From positions 66,960,678 through 67,024,677 of the forward strand of contig OY744608.1 of assembly GCA_963556255.1 (NCBI GenBank): 64,000 nucleotides of DNA, in the 5' to 3' direction. The notes beneath the pieces were generated by a model. That model searched no databases. It saw only the letters and a list, made by a program, of their open reading frames with translations, and was not told the origin of the DNA. Position 1 is the stretch's first letter, and each line of letters begins with the position of its first letter. Below, piece after piece: positions 21,536-34,099 of this stretch. The DNA comes from Allolobophora icterica. Its lineage: Eukaryota; Annelida; Clitellata; Crassiclitellata; Lumbricidae. A program made the position numbers and the translations under genes.

Positions 21536-21929
21536 GAAGAAGAAGAAGAAGAAGAAGAAGAAGAAGAGGAGGAGGAGGAGGAGGAGGAGGAGGAGGAGTA
21601 GGAGTAGGAGGAGGAGGAGGAGGAGGAGGAGGAAGAAGAAGAAGAAGAAGAAGAAGAAGAAGAAGAAGAAGAAGATGAAGAAGAAGAAGAAGAAGAAGAG
21701 GAAGAGGAAGAGGAAGAGGAGGAGGAGGAGGAGGAGGAAGAGGGGAGGAGAGGAGGAGGAGGAGGAGGAGGAGGAGGAAGAAGAAGAAGAAGAAGAAGAA
21801 GAGGAAGAGGAAGAGGAAGAGGAAGAGGAAGAGGAAGAGGAAGAGGAAGCGGAAGGGGAAGGGGAAGGGGAAGGGGAAGGGGAAGGGGAAGGGGAAGGGG
21901 AAGGGGAAGAGGAGGAGGAGGAGGAGGAG

Positions 21930-21964
<35 letters not shown>

Positions 21965-22076
21965 GGATGAGGAGGATGAGGAAGAGGAGGAAGACGAAGA
22001 GGAGGAGGAGGAGGAAGAAAATCAAGAGGAGGAGGAGGAGGAGGAGGAGGAGGAGGAGGAGGAGGAGGAGGAGTAA
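21536..22076 (+). repeat. Expanded GAA/GGA microsatellite (about 540 bp)
   Basis: A mosaic of GAA, GGA, GAGGAA and GGGGAA units, purine-only on the plus strand apart from a few T bases. It occupies the same place as the 130-bp tract in copy A. Confidence 0.97.
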
Positions 22077-22470
22077 GGGCTTTTAGTAGGAGGACAGTTT
22101 TGTAGGGGACAACATTTTTCTAGGGGGAGCAAAATGACGTTTTGGCATAGAATAGCTCTTCACGAACACAGAACATGTGACAACTTTAAAAATAAATAAT
22201 GGTAAAGGACTTAACCTAAATAATTAAGTGTTTTTTCACATTGAAAATCGTGTTGAGGCTATTCTAATAATGGCAAGAATCGAGATTTTACGTTTTTGTA
22301 AAATATTTGCAAAATCGTGGGGTCAAATGAGCGCCCATAGCATTCTATGCTTTCAAGTACACAGCTCCGCTAAGACACCCTTAAAATTCTTCCACTGTAG
22401 CTAATAATTGCATGGCCTTAAACGCATAGACTCATTGCTGTTCCTCGCATTTTACTGTAACATAAGACGA
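22077..22470. repeat. Composite repeat copy B, part after the GAA tract
   Basis: It matches 7,391-7,830, beginning AGGGCTTTTAGTAGG, and then continues into sequence also present at 58.5-58.9 kb. Confidence 0.75.
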
Positions 22471-22556
22471 TTTGTGACTAGTAGGCTACATTCCAAAATC
22501 CGTGTAGTGATCGACTGGAATTTATAAAAACGCTGTTTACGTTGGTGTAGAATATA

Positions 22557-22640
22557 GTTCTTCGTTTCTGTTCATTTGTTCTTCGTTGCTGTTCATTTGT
22601 TCTTCGTTTCTGTTCATTTGTTCCTCGTTTCTGTTCGTTA
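22557..22640 (+). repeat. 21-bp tandem repeat, about four units
   Basis: The unit TTCTTCGTTTCTGTTCATTT with one more G is repeated with single-base changes. At 58.76-58.81 kb the paralogous place has only about two units. Confidence 0.85.
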
Positions 22641-22722
22641 GGCGCATCCTATAAGTGGCATGGTTGACCAGCAGGTGGAAGAGGAAAGAGTGGAGGAGTA
22701 GTAAGAAGACGAGGGGCAGAGA

Positions 22723-23466
<744 letters not shown>

Positions 23467-23474
23467 CTGATTGG

Positions 23475-23652
23475 CAGGGACGTATCTAGCGTTGGGCTTG
23501 GGGGGGCTTAAGCCCCCCCAAACGAAGTTGAAGCCCCCCCAAACAAGTCAAGCCGTTGTATGCTTACGGCTAAAATTCGTATGAACACTGTATAAATGCT
23601 GCCATGTTCAAGGCTTAAGCCCCCCAAACGAAAAAGGCTAGTTACGTGCCTG
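23475..23652. mobile_element. hAT-type MITE with 8-bp TSD CTGATTGG
   Basis: The 178-bp insert has ends CAGGGACGTATCTAGC and GCTAGTTACGTGCCTG and is flanked by CTGATTGG at 23,467-23,474 and 23,653-23,660. Inside are three AGCCCCCC-type blocks. It lies 22 bp downstream of the receptor exon stop. Confidence 0.88.
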
Positions 23653-23674
23653 CTGATTGGAACGGAGGTCCTCG

Positions 23675-23935
23675 TTAACGCTGAACCCTATCCGTCGTAC
23701 ATAAGGAGTCACTGATTCCACTTGGAATGGCACTCCTCAACCGGAGCATCCGTCGAAATGCGGCAGAGAACTTGGAGTTGGAATTGGCGTAGAGGATCGG
23801 ATTGACGGCGGAGTTGAGGTGGCTGAGGATGACCGCCGAGGTCACGCATGGTACACACGTGTGTCTTGCGAAGATTGTGACGCAGTTCATGATGTGGATG
23901 GGCAGCCAGCAGACCGTGAAGACGAAGAGGACCAT
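23675..23935 (-). CDS. Adenosine-receptor-like GPCR, TM6-TM7 exon (5' edge lost)
   Basis: The 86-residue frame starts inside TM6 with LFVFTVCWLPIHIMNC (the CWLP signature), then a short loop with two cysteines. TM7 follows with SAVILSHLNSAVNPILYA (the NPxxY-type motif), and helix 8 begins with KFSAAFRRML. The SHLNSAVNP stretch is typical of adenosine receptors, Gs- or Gi-coupled plasma membrane receptors for extracellular adenosine. It ends about 20 residues after helix 8. The missing TM5 and loop 3 are at 42.0-42.5 kb on the same strand, in the correct order. Directly upstream of the second coding residue the sequence becomes a dispersed repeat (CATACATAAAAATGTTTACC), with an in-frame stop and no usable acceptor. 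The exon therefore seems truncated, and the gene may be broken. Confidence 0.8.
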   Translation of the reverse strand: MVLFVFTVCWLPIHIMNCVTIFARHTCVPCVTSAVILSHLNSAVNPILYANSNSKFSAAFRRMLRLRSAIPSGISDSLCTTDRVQR

Positions 23936-24439
23936 ACATAAAAATGTTTACCTCCCGATTCGATCACGCCTTCAAACAATATATAGCCTGTTTCTAAAGA
24001 TTTCGCACATCGTACAAAGTAGTTATTTCTATTTTAAAATGAAATCTTTCCCCATGACGTCGATTGGGAAACATTTCTCGAACAGTTTTCGATTTGCTTG
24101 CGGGTATTCTTGTAAATTGGTTAGTTGGTGTTTAACGAACCAGTGTCACAGCAAGACGATTAGCGTCGGGAGGTGCCAGTCCCAAGCCTGGATTAAGGAA
24201 GACGGCGGTGCTCATGAACTTCATTATGACACAAAGTCGTTAACAAAACTACTTATACCAGTTCTAGAAAATCACCCCTCATCCTCTATCTATGCTTAGG
24301 ACTGGCACCATCCGATTATAACTCTCGAAATTTCTACAGCGCCCCAAAGACAATATTATTCTGTATATTGTGAACCAATCTAATGAAGGATTGACGACTA
24401 TTGTAGTAAATCTAAGCATCTTATTAGAGGTGTCTATTT

Positions 24440-24830
24440 TAGAGCAACTCAACGCTTCACAAAAATTAATCCGAATTACCTGTGTTCAGGAGCGTTTGTG
24501 TCACCTTGTGCTGTCAGCTCGTGGAGCTCTAGCGATCGTCCCGGTGAACACACTCCACCGTCTCCTATTCGATGACAAGTCTCTCAATTCCGCCAAATTC
24601 ATGCCAGTTACATCTTGTATCTCATCCATCCATCTCCTCCTTGGGCGACCCAATCTTCTCCTCCCCTCACCGCACGCCAGCATCATTTCCTTCTCCAGAC
24701 CATCAGATCGCATAACATGTCCAAAGAACCTTAGCTTCATTCTTGTCGCAGTTTGTTTTAACGACTCTTCATTCTCAACTCCAATCTCCTCTCGTATTGA
24801 TTCGTTCGTTCTTTTCTCAGAGCGTAGCCC
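24440..24830 (-). pseudogene. RTE-type LINE reverse transcriptase C-terminus
   Basis: The minus strand reads LRFFGHVMRSDGLEKEMMLA, then GRPRRRWMDEI and LAELRDLSSNRRRW. It is the same family as 19.6 kb but inverted. Only the last quarter of the protein is present. Confidence 0.8.
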
Positions 24831-24844
24831 GACTTAAATTCAAC

Positions 24845-25080
24845 AGGAGGCAAAAAACTTGAAAAAAAGTTGATGACCTTTTTTTCGAGATTGCTGCCCA
24901 AAGAAATTGATGACTTTTTCCGGAGATTTCTCTGTCAAAAAATTTGATGACCTTTCTTTTGGGAGATTTCTCTCAAAAAATTTCATGACCTTTTTGGGAT
25001 TTCTTCTTAAATTTCTTCTCTTGGGCCAGGATTCACTGTTCATGAAGAGGCAAAATCCAGGTGGAGGGCTATAACCCAAG
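24845..25080. repeat. Short tandem repeat with TTTGATGACCTTTT units
   Basis: Four to five diverged units of about 50-60 bp, each with AATTTGATGACC or a close variant, then GGGAGATTTCTCT. A fragment of the same sequence is present at 20.24 kb. Confidence 0.6.
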
Positions 25081-25925
25081 GAAAAATTTTAAGTTTATAA
25101 AACCAAGAGGAGGAAACTGCCTCCTCGTGCGTCAATGTAGCTACGCTTATGCCTGTGTTATACAAATTCAGTCAAACACCAAACCATATTTTATGCTGTT
25201 TGTATATTTCCCGTAAAAGCCACTAAGAAGCTAAATATTCGTTGATTAATGTATCAGTCTTTAAAAATATCGCCTCATATTAAGGTTGTTCCCGCGTAAC
25301 TTTAACATTGCATAATCACTTCTGCAGATCTTCAGAAAAACCAACGTTTTCTCCTTTGCATCTGAAATTCTTACACCGATGATCTAACTGGCTTAACCAT
25401 TCTGAGCCAGTTTAAGATTCATGTAGCCTACGTGGTAAAATCTAGTGGCCACATAGAGTTAATCTTGATAAGGGAAAAGCATTTCCTATGACTTTACGCT
25501 TTCACGGTTAACTTATGTAATATGAGTTTAGAAAACACTGTGTTGGAATAAAACAGTGTCTTCGAATCGTTAAATAGAAATAATTAGACGACCCTATTAC
25601 CTGAACTTTCATCCATTTTGGATGCCTCAACATTGTGATTGATTGAACTGTTACAATGATTGTCACTAGTGTTTCATAAAAGTCTTTATATTGTTCTCCA
25701 TATACTGTAGCAGTGGTACAGCGTTTAGGAAATTTTTATAGAAATCTAGTAGTTTCCATTGTATAACGACGTCTTACGTTGACGCAGATTTAACGTTCGG
25801 AGCAGTTGACTGAGAGGTATTGCACATGGTTGTTATAGAAAGGTGTAGCAACATGTTAAAGGTGTCTAAGTAGTTCATAAAACATTAATCCAAGGGATTA
25901 TAATTATAATCGAGGGAAAAAATTA

Positions 25926-26135
<210 letters not shown>

Positions 26136-26250
26136 TAATTGCGAACCACACATCTGCCCATGTGGGGCGATGGTGACATCGGACGGATCACACGGGCTGT
26201 CCCCGTTTTACAAGCCGTGCGTTCTAACCAATCGACTACCGCGCCCACAT
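26136..26250 (-). repeat. tRNA-derived SINE (Thr-like head) with ATT tail
   Basis: The minus strand begins GGGCGCGGTAGTCGATTGG, then TTAGAACGC and CTTGTAAAAC. This has an A-box-like TAGTCGATTGG and a TGT at the anticodon place. A B-box-like segment (CCCGTGTGATCC) is degraded. The body continues to GCCCCACATGGG and ends in the ATT tract. The 3' acceptor stem does not close, so it is a SINE and not a tRNA gene. Confidence 0.6.
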
Positions 26251-26427
26251 TTTCACAACTAGATGTTGGAAATTTCCATGGTAAGAGAAGTAAGTGGATG
26301 CTTAGGATGTCGGTGGGAAGATGAAACGGTGAGGGAAGGACTGGACACCCACCCTCATATATGCCGAGGCTAAGAAAATTAAGTTGCTAACACTTCTTAC
26401 TTCAGGGGTAGTTTAAGGAACCGCTCT

Positions 26428-26575
26428 TCTTCTTCTTCTTCTTCTTCTCCTCCTCCTCCTCCTCCTCCTCCTCCTCCTCCTCCTCCTCCTCCTCCTCCTC
26501 CTCCTCCTCCTCCTCCTCCTCCTCCTTCTTCTTCTTCTTCTTCTTCTTCTTCTTCTTCTTCTTCTTCTTCTTCTT

Positions 26576-26606
<31 letters not shown>
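26428..26606 (+). repeat. CTT/CCT microsatellite (about 180 bp)
   Basis: CTT units, then about 30 CCT units, then CTT units again. Pyrimidine-only on the plus strand. Confidence 0.97.
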
Positions 26607-27489
26607 TTTTCTCTGGTAACGGAATTGAACTGTTTTCAACTGGCGCTTTCTCACAAAAACCAGGTTAAAATATATTGCTACCAAACCCGGGTGCGGCGGC
26701 ACTCGAGGGTACCTGCTCCATAGGTGCAGGTTTTTCTTTATCATGTGAGAAAACTGGTGATTGTCAGAATACTTATATAGGCCTGTGGCTATTATATCAA
26801 CGGTGGATCCAGAGTTTAACAACATCTTATAGCATCAAAGGCTGTTGACGTCGACAGAAATTAGTTTGGTATCTTACAGCTCTTAATCAACTTACAGTAC
26901 TGTAGAAATAGTCGCAACACTACGTTTGAATAAAAGGTATGTTGCCTTAATTAAAATAATGGTCTAACTGGAAGAAAAATTAAATTTAAGGTCAGCTGCC
27001 GTTTACTGCATAATATTAATTATTATTAATATTATAATCAGTCTTTGGTTGTCGAAAAAGTGCTGGTGTCGACAATTTTAATGTTGTTAATATATGTTGC
27101 ACATGAAACAACTGACTAAGATATATTTTAGTTTCCTCATTATGAGGATTATTTCTGCTTTAACACATTGTTCCGTTGTTAAAATCTCATTTTATTACAT
27201 TAAAATAAATTGAGGAAGTTACATGGGCATAAGCGTTTAGGACGAAATAATTATATCTCAAATGGATGCGTTTTAAGGGTGTCCTAGCGGAGCTGTGCAT
27301 TTGATGGCGTTGAATAGTGTTTAGCGACATCTTACGGCTATCAGGACCGTTGTCGACGACTCTTGGTCAATTTTTTGTCCCTTATTGGGTCAGTCAATTT
27401 GATTACTCACTGTTTAACGACTCTGCGCCATTACGAAGATGATTATCATTGTGACCGTTCGAAATAATAGAATTGTTCATTAAATTGCG
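26607..27489. other. Non-coding stretch with a SINE-like module at 26.80-26.87 kb
   Basis: A module begins GTGGATCCAGAGTTTAACA and ends near TTACAGCTC. This is the minus-strand form of the short SINE-like family. A further GTTTAGCGACATCTTACGGC block is at 27,318. No gene is seen. Confidence 0.5.
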
Positions 27490-28450
27490 GCAATTTAATA
27501 TATGTTAATGACATCTATCTTGGTTCACCTGCACTACAGTTCATTATGTTTGCAGATTATACTAATGTGTTCATGTCTAATAAATCCTAGGATGACTTGG
27601 TCAATAAGCTAAATCAGGAACTAGACAAGGTGGACAAATGGCTTAGTGCAAACAAGCTAACACTGAATACAAATAAAACAAATTATATCCTGTTTAGCTC
27701 GGGGAAAAAAACAGAATTAGAGATTGAGCACCCTAACATTATTAGCATCAATAAACAAAACATAACAAGAGTTGCCTCAGCCAAATTTTTGGGTGTTCAC
27801 ATAGATGAAATTTTATCTTGGAAGCAACATATAACTAGCATCTCCGTAAAACTGGCAAAAAATATCGGCATAATAGCTCGTATAAGACACTGCTTGCCGA
27901 AAAAGGTGCTCATAAATCTGTACTATACGATGATATATCCATATCTTACTTACTGTAATCTCATCTGGGCATCAACCTACCGCACACGACTGACGAACCT
28001 GACAGTATTACAGAAGCGTGCTATACGGGTTATTAGTAATGCTCCGTTCAGAGCACATACAAAACACCTATTTATAAACTTTGATATATTGCCTTTTGAA
28101 ATTATTAACAAACTCCAAGCTGGAATGTTCATGTATAAGTCTCATAGGTATTTACTACCGGAAAGCTTTGCCAATTGCTTTAGTAAAAATCACGAGATCC
28201 ATGGTCATCAAACGGTCATCAAACGAGTTCCCAAAATAAGTACCACCAAAGTAGTATGCGCACTAGGATAAGACAACATAGCCTCAGAAACTACCCAGTA
28301 CTCTGGAATTCCCTGCCGTTGGTGATCTCAAACCTTACAAACGTGCATCAATTTAAAAACAGATCAAGAGTTCATCTTATGGAAATGTTTAAATCGTAAT
28401 GCCTCCTCATCTCCTGTTTCTGATCTAAACTGGAACAGAATAAGTTCTGG
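27490..28450 (+). pseudogene. 5'-truncated non-LTR reverse transcriptase (CR1/jockey-like)
   Basis: The frame begins at VNDIYLGSPALQFIMFADYT, where the catalytic FADD has become FADY, and a stop follows shortly. A 225-residue open stretch then gives the thumb region (WLSANKLTLNTNKTNYILFS, KFLGVHID, YPYLTYCNLIWAS). After a frameshift near 28,270 it continues LRNYPVLWNSLP and ends near MEMFKS. The 3' part, broken by a hAT insertion, runs to about 30,186, where AATTTGATTGAATTTGATT forms the tail. It is non-functional. Confidence 0.85.
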
Positions 28451-28696
28451 GAGTTTTATCTAAAGAAAATTGAAAGCATCCATAAGCTAAACAGCCTATC
28501 TAACGTACTAGATTAATAGACTAAATAAAATATTCTTATTTGCATATCCTCATGTTTTGGTTATTATACTGATACTTTAGATTAATGTGTATCACATGTA
28601 TTATGTATGACCATAAGTTAAAGAGCTCATTAAACATTCTAGATTATTATGCAAACGATGTATGATTATGTAAATGGCAAATTAAACTTTCTAGAC

Positions 28697-29892
28697 CAGG
28701 GGTTCTCAAACTTTATTTTTACTGTACCCCCAGGTAAAAAAATTGAGTGTTGGCGTACCCCCAGCAAAAAATTCTTTTTCGACGGCCTGTTCATGTTCAT
28801 ATCTAGGCTAACATAAACCATCAATTGATCACAGTTTGTAACATCCTATGAATGAGAATCTACTTTACTTCAGAAGCTAAATCTTGAATGCGTCGGGAAA
28901 CAGTACTATTCGACAAAGTAGCAATGTCCAGTTTTTAGGCAGCATTTTGTCCCAGCAGACAAGTCACAATTATCTTTGGCAGCAGGTAATATTAGACTAT
29001 CCCCATTCGTGCGCGGTTTCCCTGTTTGAGCTATTCGCACACTGACCAAATAAGATGCTTCTAATGCTTGTGAGCTAGCTGCAGTAAACGACTTTAAACT
29101 GTTCTCACTTTGTAGCATTTCTATTAATTTTTTCTTCGTTTAAAAAATTCAAGTGGTTTACCTTGAAGAAATGGATGTTTTGTATTGAAATGTCGCTGAA
29201 GTACAGAAGGTTTCATTTAATTATTTGACAGTTTTTCACTGCAGGTGTCACATTGAGGTTTCTATTCATTTTCATCACCACACCACGTAAATCCAAAGGA
29301 TAAATAGCTCTCGTCATACCGTCTAATCTTATATTGTGCACTAGTGCCGTTGTCCTCGTTAGGGTCTACTCTGGCGTCTGGAGTGTCAGTCTCGGTAGAT
29401 TCAGTGCTAACGGTTGCGTTGATAGGTTCTGGCTTTTTTAAGCGGTTGTTTCTTCAATCGTGTATCCATTGTTGATTTTAAAACAATAAAGCTACTATGC
29501 AGTATTGTAGTTACTTGTATTATAATTATTTCATGGTATCATGAAAAAACTTATGAAAAAATAAATGACACGGCTGTGAGGTTTCAACATAAAAAAATGA
29601 AATAGCTAATCAAAGAAAGATGGACATTAACTCGTAGAAATTTTTAACTTTTAAGAAAAGGAAGCGCGAGGTGGACGTAGAATAGCTAATCAAAGAAAGA
29701 TGGGCATAAACTCAGAAAATTTAAAGAAGAAGCATATGGTGGACGTAGAAAAGTGACTTCAAGTCAATAGCTAATCAAAGAAACACGGGAATACACTAAT
29801 AAAAAATTAATTTTTTCAATTTTTCTCGCGTACCCCTTAGCGACACCTGGCGTACCCCTAGGGGTACGCGTACCACCGTTTGAGAACCTCTG
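28697..29892 (-). mobile_element. hAT transposon, ZBED5/Charlie-like, with 8-bp TSD TTCTAGAC
   Basis: The ends CAGGGGTTCTCAAAC and GTTTGAGAACCTCTG are inverted repeats with one difference near the tip. TTCTAGAC flanks it at 28,689-28,696 and 29,893-29,900. The TSD has a central TA. GTACCCC blocks are repeated next to both ends. It lies in the 3' untranslated part of the truncated LINE. Confidence 0.92.
28906..29300 (-). pseudogene. N-terminal remnant of a ZBED5-like hAT transposase
   Basis: Minus-strand frames read CDTCSEKLSNN, then MKPSVLQRHFNTKHPFLQGK and PLEFFKR, then after a frame break ALEASYLVSVRIAQTGKPRT and ILPAAKD. These are in the order seen in the BED-like finger and following region of ZBED5/SCAND3-related transposases. 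Stops separate the pieces, and the catalytic part is absent. Confidence 0.8.
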
Positions 29893-30189
29893 TTCTAGAC
29901 TGTTAAGTAAAATAGGAATTCTGTACATCTATAGTTAACACCTAGCGTTCATGATTATTATGCTACAGATGTTTCTAGAAATGAACTTTTTATTGCATTG
30001 TTAAGCACCACTTCATTGGTCTGATATAGTTTGTGTAATTAGGCGACCCTGACAGCGGAACGGTTTCGTTCCTTGGGGTTTATCCTTTTGTCACTGATCG
30101 CAATGTAACTTAAGTTCGTGTTACCATGTAAACTGTGTAATTGTTCAAAGATTAGTGAACAATAAAAGAATTTGATTGAATTTGATTAG

Positions 30190-32390
30190 ACACCTTTTTA
30201 AACATCTCCATTCGAAGATATAGGCCTGTTTGTTCTACGGGGCTAAATCAATATGCCGCTGGGAGTTGACCTTGTAATGTAATAGATAGATTGGGAGTTG
30301 ACCTTGTAATGTAATAGATAGACCTGATATTGAATAACATTCACATTACTGGCTTCATGCCTCTAAATATTTAGTCTATACTTTGACTATCATGTTGAAA
30401 TTGAATATTGAACATATTCTTAGTTTTTTTACAGTTAGTAGTATATGTATGTGGAACATTTCTTCTAATATGATATAGATGGATTGATGTTAATATAAAT
30501 AGATGCGAGTATTTGTAAATAAGTTTTCAGAAAAATATTTAAAAAATAGCTTAAATAGCCACGCAAAAGACGTAAATGGAAAGCCATTGAGACAAAAAAA
30601 TCAATCTTAAGAAGTGAACAAAATGGCCTTTTGTTGTGAAGGTCAGGGGTAAGATAGTCAATGAAGCGAACAATGGAGAGTTGGAGCCATCTTGCACAAA
30701 GCTCATGGTTGGCGCACATCTGACGGAAAAGAGAATAATAAGCAGGAAATTGTACAGCATCTCAACCCTTCCCAAAATTTGTTCTATCATAATCAGAAAA
30801 TTGAACTCGATTGACGAATATCATAGCTCTAAATAAAAGTATGTAAAGGTTAGTTAGCTATTTGCATTTTAACGACGCTGTGTTATGACAAGGATGATTA
30901 GAGTCGCCCTCCTCCTTAATCCAGGCTTGGGACTAGCACAACCAGATCACGAGCAGAAGCGTAATTTAGTGCATAAAAGTGTTTGACTGGAGCGTTTATA
31001 TAAATTAGAATTAAGCGTTTTACAGGTGTTCACACAAGCTTTATACATATCCTATATCAACATGGGTGGTACCAGTCAGAAGCGTTTGATGAAGGAGGGC
31101 GACGCTAATCATTTTCGTTGTATGAAACAGCGTCGCTAAGTAGAAATTACCTACATACTTGCAGATGGGTAAAGTCGCCATCACCGTTCGTTTGGCATAC
31201 CCAACATAAAAAATATTTATCTCCGAATTCAATCACGCTTTTCACAGTCTTTAAGAAAATTAGTTAGGAACTCTAGAAAAGCACCTCCCTCCTCCTTTAT
31301 CCATGCTTAGGACTGGAGTCACCCGATTATAACACGATGGTGAAGTTTTACTATTTTTTCCTACACGTATCGTAATCTCGTAATTTCGACAGCGTCCAAA
31401 GAAACCAGAGGCTTGTAAACAATTTAATCAGCGAATGACGATTAATGTAGAAACTTGATGCACGTTATTAGAGGTGCCTAATGCAAAGCCACTCAGCCTT
31501 TGTCTCTCACTCTCTCTGTCTGGAATGTTACCCTCATCGGGGTAACAATTCCAAACTGGCTTAACCAATAATTTGTGCCAGTTTAAGAAATAAAGACTCA
31601 TGTAACATGATAAACTCTGGTCTGGAATAGAGTTAATCTTGATACGGGAAAAGCATTTCACATGACGTTGCGCTTGCACGGTTAACTTGTGTGATATATA
31701 ATTTACAAAAACATAGTCTTGAAACTAGTCTTGAAATCATTTAATTGAAATTAAATTACCCTGGCCGTTGGACTTTCATCATTTTTTGTTTCCGCTTTGG
31801 ATGCCTCCACACTGATTTAAATTGTTCTTCATCTACTGCAACAGTTGTTTAGTGTTTAGCGACATCTTACGCCTGCTAGTTGCCCAAAACGAAGAACGAA
31901 AATTTTAATAGTAACCTAGTAGTGTCTATTGTTTAACGACATCTTACGGCTGCTGTTGACATAGATCTTACATTTTCATTTTGAAAGAGTGCTATTCTTT
32001 CGACGTAAATGGTTGTTATATCAAGATATATTACGAGGTTAAAGGTGTCTAATAATAATTCCAACATAATAATCCAGCGTCATTTTAGTCTTATGACATC
32101 AAAGGCCGTTGACGACAATTCAGAAATAAGTAGTTCATTTAACAATTTACAGTGTTTATTAACATTTTATGTCGTAAAGAATGTACAACAATTCCAAGCG
32201 TATGTACACTGTGTCCCAATTGAACAGATGGGCTACCCTGCTTGCTAAAGTAATTCTTTCGTTCTTGGATTTCTTAATTTCATTGGATCATCCTCCTGTT
32301 TCTGCTGATTTTCTCTGCTTCCGTTGTATTTTCGTTAAATTCTCTGCTTTCTGTTTTTTAAATAACATAGAGTCTTCCACTCTAGCGCCA
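30190..32390. repeat. Composite repeat R3 and SINE-like modules
   Basis: It contains a minus-strand module at 30,868-30,945 (TTTTAACGACGCTGTG then CCAGGCTTGGGACT). A plus-strand module lies at 31,070-31,140. The R-family blocks are at 31,250-31,780 (TTATTAGAGGTGCCTAATGC), with GTTTAACGACATCTTACGGC at 31,930. There is no gene. Confidence 0.6.
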
Positions 32391-32600
<210 letters not shown>

Positions 32601-32720
32601 ACTCTCCTTTATCTAAAACAAATCTTGTAGGCTGGTCTTATTCGTGGTTTTTTGCTGTTGCTCTTACGCCATCTATCATCGACCCAGGAACACTTTCAGG
32701 GGCTCTCACTCTCGGCCATC

Positions 32721-33010
32721 TTCATCACTAGAATGTTATATTTCAAGTAAAATAAATATCTAAACTTTTTTCTTCTGTAACCTTGCCAAGTTTACTCCTC
32801 TCGGGTCCGGTTGCCATTTTGATGCCCTAATTCCTTCATTTGCGACTCTAATTAGTTTCTCATTTCCATTTCTTTATTCCATATCATAAATGACATTGTT
32901 TAAAATTTCTTTACATTTATTCTGTTTCGTGCACCTTTTATGTATAACTTGTTTGTTAGCCACAGTGCGTTTGCAGGTGGTCTATTAAAGAACATACTTA
33001 CTTACTTATC
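32721..33010 (+). repeat. Inserted retroelement 3' end with ACTT tail
   Basis: The composite repeat reads CTCGGCCATCT, is interrupted, and resumes CTGGTGAGCATTGCGG at 33,010. At 6.6, 21.0 and 48.6 kb the two parts are joined directly. The insert ends AAAGAACATACTTACTTACTT, the same end as at 13.95 and 55.17 kb. Confidence 0.7.
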
Positions 33011-33859
33011 TGGTGAGCATTGCGGGCTTATCGCTTCCGTGGACTGCTATTGACCGATTACACAATCGAACCCAAATTGGTAGGACTTTATCCGGACAAT
33101 CCCTCTGACTGAACGCAGCGCTCGGGAAGTATCTGGCTCCCGCAATGTATATTGTATATTTAGTCCAATATGTTTTCAAGGTGTGCAAATATTCACTGCA
33201 TTTAATATATTTTTTACGACATCTTGTTGCAACCTGGGCTGTTGACGTTGACCGTAACTTATCAGGAAGCTTATGCTTCATCTGCTGCTCATATCGCAAT
33301 TGAAGAATATATAGCATATCTAAGTCCCTTAATAAAGGTGTTTAAATGGAACTATATTTTGCGAACCGTAGTATCCAGAATTTAATGACATCGTTCGGCT
33401 GGAAGGCTTTTGACGTCCACTTTTTCAAAAAATATTAAAATGCATAAATTTAAACTAAGATAAGCTTCTTCTTAGTTCAAATTTAGTTCAAATTTATGCT
33501 TTAAAAAACTTATAAATTGTTCTTATTGCGAACTTAAAGTCAGCAAAAACTGAAACTACGGTACGATACCAGGAATGCGCTAGCAGCTGGTATAGGAATA
33601 GGATAGTGAATTGAAACCTGAGGGCCTGTTTGAAACTGGGTACCCGAGGTTGGACGGCCACAGAACTCTATATCCGGCTTTGTTGTGCTATGATCTTTGG
33701 TTTTGCAGAATGACAATAAGTATCGACGTCCTTTTGTTTCAGCAGCTTTTACCTGATGTGTGGACTGAGGCTGAATATGTATGGGGCCTACCTACTTTGT
33801 TTAGGACCGCCGGCAATTATTAACTTTGATTTGCACGTAGTTGATTTTCCATTTCAATC
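33011..33859. repeat. Composite repeat copy C plus a block shared with 59.87-60.04 kb
   Basis: 33,011-33,420 follows copy A/B (GACCGATTACACAATC, CTTAATAAAGGTGTTTAAAT, TTCGGCTGGAAGG). The part from 33,620 is matched at 59.87 kb, around GTTTCAGCA and TTTTACCTGATG. It is non-coding. Confidence 0.6.
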
Positions 33860-34099
33860 GGTGTCTTGGGTATTATAACGGCGCTTTAGAAGTCACGAGA
33901 TTAGATTAGAATAGTCTACGCAGTTAGTCAATCAGCAGCAGTATCCGCTTCCACTGGTTGGCACTCGCATGCTCGTAGTTCATTTACAATTACAGTTTAA
34001 ATTACAATTACAGTTACTAGGTACGCTGTATTTCAACTGTTCCTAGCTGTCCATGTCAACTGAGGCTACGATAAGAGACGTTTGTATTGGGATATCTAT

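Larger units (their letters stand above)
23936..25900. repeat. Composite repeat R2
   Basis: Same block order as R1 and R4/R5, including the inverted SINE-like pair at 24.15-24.32 kb and TTATTAGAGGTGTCTA at 24,421. It is interrupted by an RTE fragment and a short tandem repeat. No host gene is seen. Confidence 0.65.

Noticed and set aside
21528..22076. Long Glu/Arg/Lys and Phe/Leu/Pro frames on both strands
   Set aside because: They are translations of the GAA/GGA microsatellite and have no domain or codon bias.
26139..26250. Functional tRNA-Thr gene
   Set aside because: The B box is degraded, the acceptor stem does not close, and an ATT tail follows, so it is better read as a SINE.
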